From the NCBI RefSeq assembly GCF_004138495.1, contig NZ_ML142854.1, positions 339,349 to 345,776 on the forward strand: a stretch of DNA of 6,428 nucleotides, read 5' to 3'. This document shows, one piece after another, positions 5,173 to 6,428 of this stretch (positions are counted from its first letter, which is position 1; each line of letters begins with the position of its first letter). The translations under genes and the position numbers were made by a program. The notes beneath the pieces were generated by a model, which saw nothing but the letters and a program-made list of their open reading frames with translations, did not search any database and was not told the DNA's origin. Origin of the DNA: Phytoactinopolyspora endophytica (GTDB lineage: Bacteria > Actinomycetota > Actinomycetes > Jiangellales > Jiangellaceae).

Positions 5173-6428
5173 CGATCGATTCCGAGTACCCCCGTCCGCT
5201 GCTGGTCCGCCCGGGCTGGCAGGACTTGTCCGGCCCATGGGGGTTCGCGGTGGACGACAGGGACAGCGGCCGGTCCCTGGGCTGGCACCACGACGCCGCT
5301 CCGTTCACGCGCGCCATCACCGTGCCGTACCCGCCGGAGAGCGAGATGTCCGGCGTGCACGACCCGGACTGTCCGACGGTGGTCTGGTATCGCCGCGCCG
5401 TGCAGCTGAACCGGATGCCGGGTCGCGGTGAACGGCTTCTGCTGCATTTCGGCGCCGTGGACTACCGGGCGCACGTCTGGTTCAACGGCGTGCACGTCGG
5501 CGAGCACGAGGGCGGGCACACGCCGTTCACGCTCGACGTGACCGACGCCGTCGTCGCCGGTGAGGAGCAGGTCGTCGTCGTACGTGCCGAGGACGAGCGC
5601 GACGATGCGACCCAGCCGCGTGGCAAGCAGGACTGGCGCGACGAGCCGCACGGGGTCTGGTACCACCGGACCACCGGTATCTGGCAGCCCGTCTGGGCGG
5701 AGGTGGTCCCGGCCCTGTATGTGCGCCGGCTGCACTGGACGCCGGATGTCGCCGGTGCCGCCGTGACCCTCGAGGCGGAGCTTTCCGGGCGGCCGGAGAC
5801 CTCCGTGGACGTGCACGTCGTGCTCTCCCTGGGCGACGAGGTACTGGCGGACCAGACGTTCCGCACCGCACGCGCGGACGGTCGCTGGGAGATCGCGATC
5901 CCGGCCGCTCGGCATCAGCTGGAGCAGGCCCGGCTACTGTGGAGCCCGGAGAAGCCCACGCTGCTGGACGCCCGCGTCGAGATACTAGACGGCGGTCGCC
6001 AGGTCGACGAGGTCTCGTCCTACGTCGGCCTGCGTAGCGTCGGGATCAAGGACGGCCGGTTCCTCCTCAACGGCCAGCCGCGTTTCCTGCGGCTGGTGCT
6101 GGCCCAGAACTACTGGCCTCGTTCACACCTCGCCGCGCCGTCCGCCGACGCGTTGCGCCGCGAGGTCGAACTGGCCAAGGCGCTCGGGTTCGACGGCGTC
6201 CGGATTCACCAGAAGATCGAGGATCCGCGGTTCCTGGCCTGGTGCGACCGGCTCGGCATGCTGGTGTGGGGCGAGATGCCCAGCGCCTACGAGTACGCAC
6301 CGAAGACCGTCGAGCGGCTGACCCGGGAGTGGCTGGAGGCGGTCGCGCGGGATCGCAGTCATCCGTGTGTGGTGACGTGGGTCCCGTTCAACGAGAGCTG
6401 GGGTGTCTGGCACGGGCTGGAGATCGCG
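5169..6428 (+). CDS. GH2 family glycoside hydrolase, N-terminal 420 residues (runs off right edge)
   Basis: The frame is open from GTG 5169 to the window edge and encodes a retaining beta-glycosidase-type enzyme of clan GH-A. An N-terminal jelly-roll sugar-binding domain (about 12-182) carries GPWGF, VWFNGVHVGEHEGGHTPFTL (103-122) and RTTGIWQPVW (167-176). An immunoglobulin-like domain follows (about 183-290), and the TIM barrel begins near 291 (VGIKDGRFLLNGQPRFLR). The acid/base is E409 in VPFNESWG; the nucleophile lies beyond the edge. No signal peptide is seen, so the enzyme is probably cytoplasmic. The barrel deviates from LacZ/GusB-type sequences: the usual RG-x-N-RHE segment is replaced by LRLVLAQNYWP (307-317), and the usual SHYP-like segment is IHQKIEDPRF (346-355). 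Substrate is therefore open; GH2 includes beta-galactosidases, beta-glucuronidases, beta-mannosidases and arabinopyranosidases. The gene lies 58 bases after the sulfatase, presumably in the same operon. Confidence 0.9.
   Translation, partial: MTIDSEYPRPLLVRPGWQDLSGPWGFAVDDRDSGRSLGWHHDAAPFTRAITVPYPPESEMSGVHDPDCPTVVWYRRAVQLNRMPGRGERLLLHFGAVDYRAHVWFNGVHVGEHEGGHTPFTLDVTDAVVAGEEQVVVVRAEDERDDATQPRGKQDWRDEPHGVWYHRTTGIWQPVWAEVVPALYVRRLHWTPDVAGAAVTLEAELSGRPETSVDVHVVLSLGDEVLADQTFRTARADGRWEIAIPAARHQLEQARLLWSPEKPTLLDARVEILDGGRQVDEVSSYVGLRSVGIKDGRFLLNGQPRFLRLVLAQNYWPRSHLAAPSADALRREVELAKALGFDGVRIHQKIEDPRFLAWCDRLGMLVWGEMPSAYEYAPKTVERLTREWLEAVARDRSHPCVVTWVPFNESWGVWHGLEIA

Noticed and set aside
5061..5915. 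284-codon minus-strand ORF over the sulfatase/GH2 junction, and a 103-codon plus-strand ORF at 5120-5431
   Set aside because: Both overlap the GH2 reading frame, whose conserved domains and ribosome binding site decide in its favour. Neither has recognisable family features.

Overview
This window lies inside a carbohydrate-uptake and degradation operon. The DNA is strongly GC-rich, G or C dominates third codon positions, genes overlap by ATGA, and one gene starts with GTG. The permeases resemble those of actinobacterial sugar importers, so the source is most likely a high-GC actinomycete. The genus cannot be fixed from this sequence. All supported genes are on the + strand, and at most 58 bases separate one gene from the next. 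No promoter or terminator is visible, so both ends of the transcription unit lie outside the window.

Layout: (1) bases 1-60, the last 19 codons of an upstream gene, by position probably the sugar-binding lipoprotein of the importer; (2) 66-1031 and 1028-1942, two MalF/MalG-type ABC permeases; (3) 1939-3636, a GH51-family enzyme of the alpha-L-arabinofuranosidase type; (4) 3671-5110, a Cys-type family S1 sulfatase; (5) 5169 to the right edge, the first 420 codons of a GH2-family glycoside hydrolase with a GTG start. This last gene is cut by the window edge, but it is one of the clearest in the window.

How they probably work together: the binding protein and permeases import an oligosaccharide. 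They would be powered by an ATPase that is not encoded here; actinomycetes often share one MsiK-type ATPase among importers. None of the three enzymes has a visible signal peptide, so sulfate removal and cleavage of the arabinose and GH2-type linkages probably happen in the cytoplasm. The simplest reading is a locus for a sulfated, arabinose-containing glycan fragment. The actual substrate is inference.

One unusual structural observation: both true intergenic gaps (GH51-sulfatase and sulfatase-GH2) are bridged exactly by a tiny open reading frame. Each starts on the 4-base overlap with the upstream stop and ends on a 4-base overlap with the downstream start. If these are translated, every junction from the first permease onward is a stop/start overlap. 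No RNA genes, mobile elements, CRISPR arrays or notable DNA repeats were seen.
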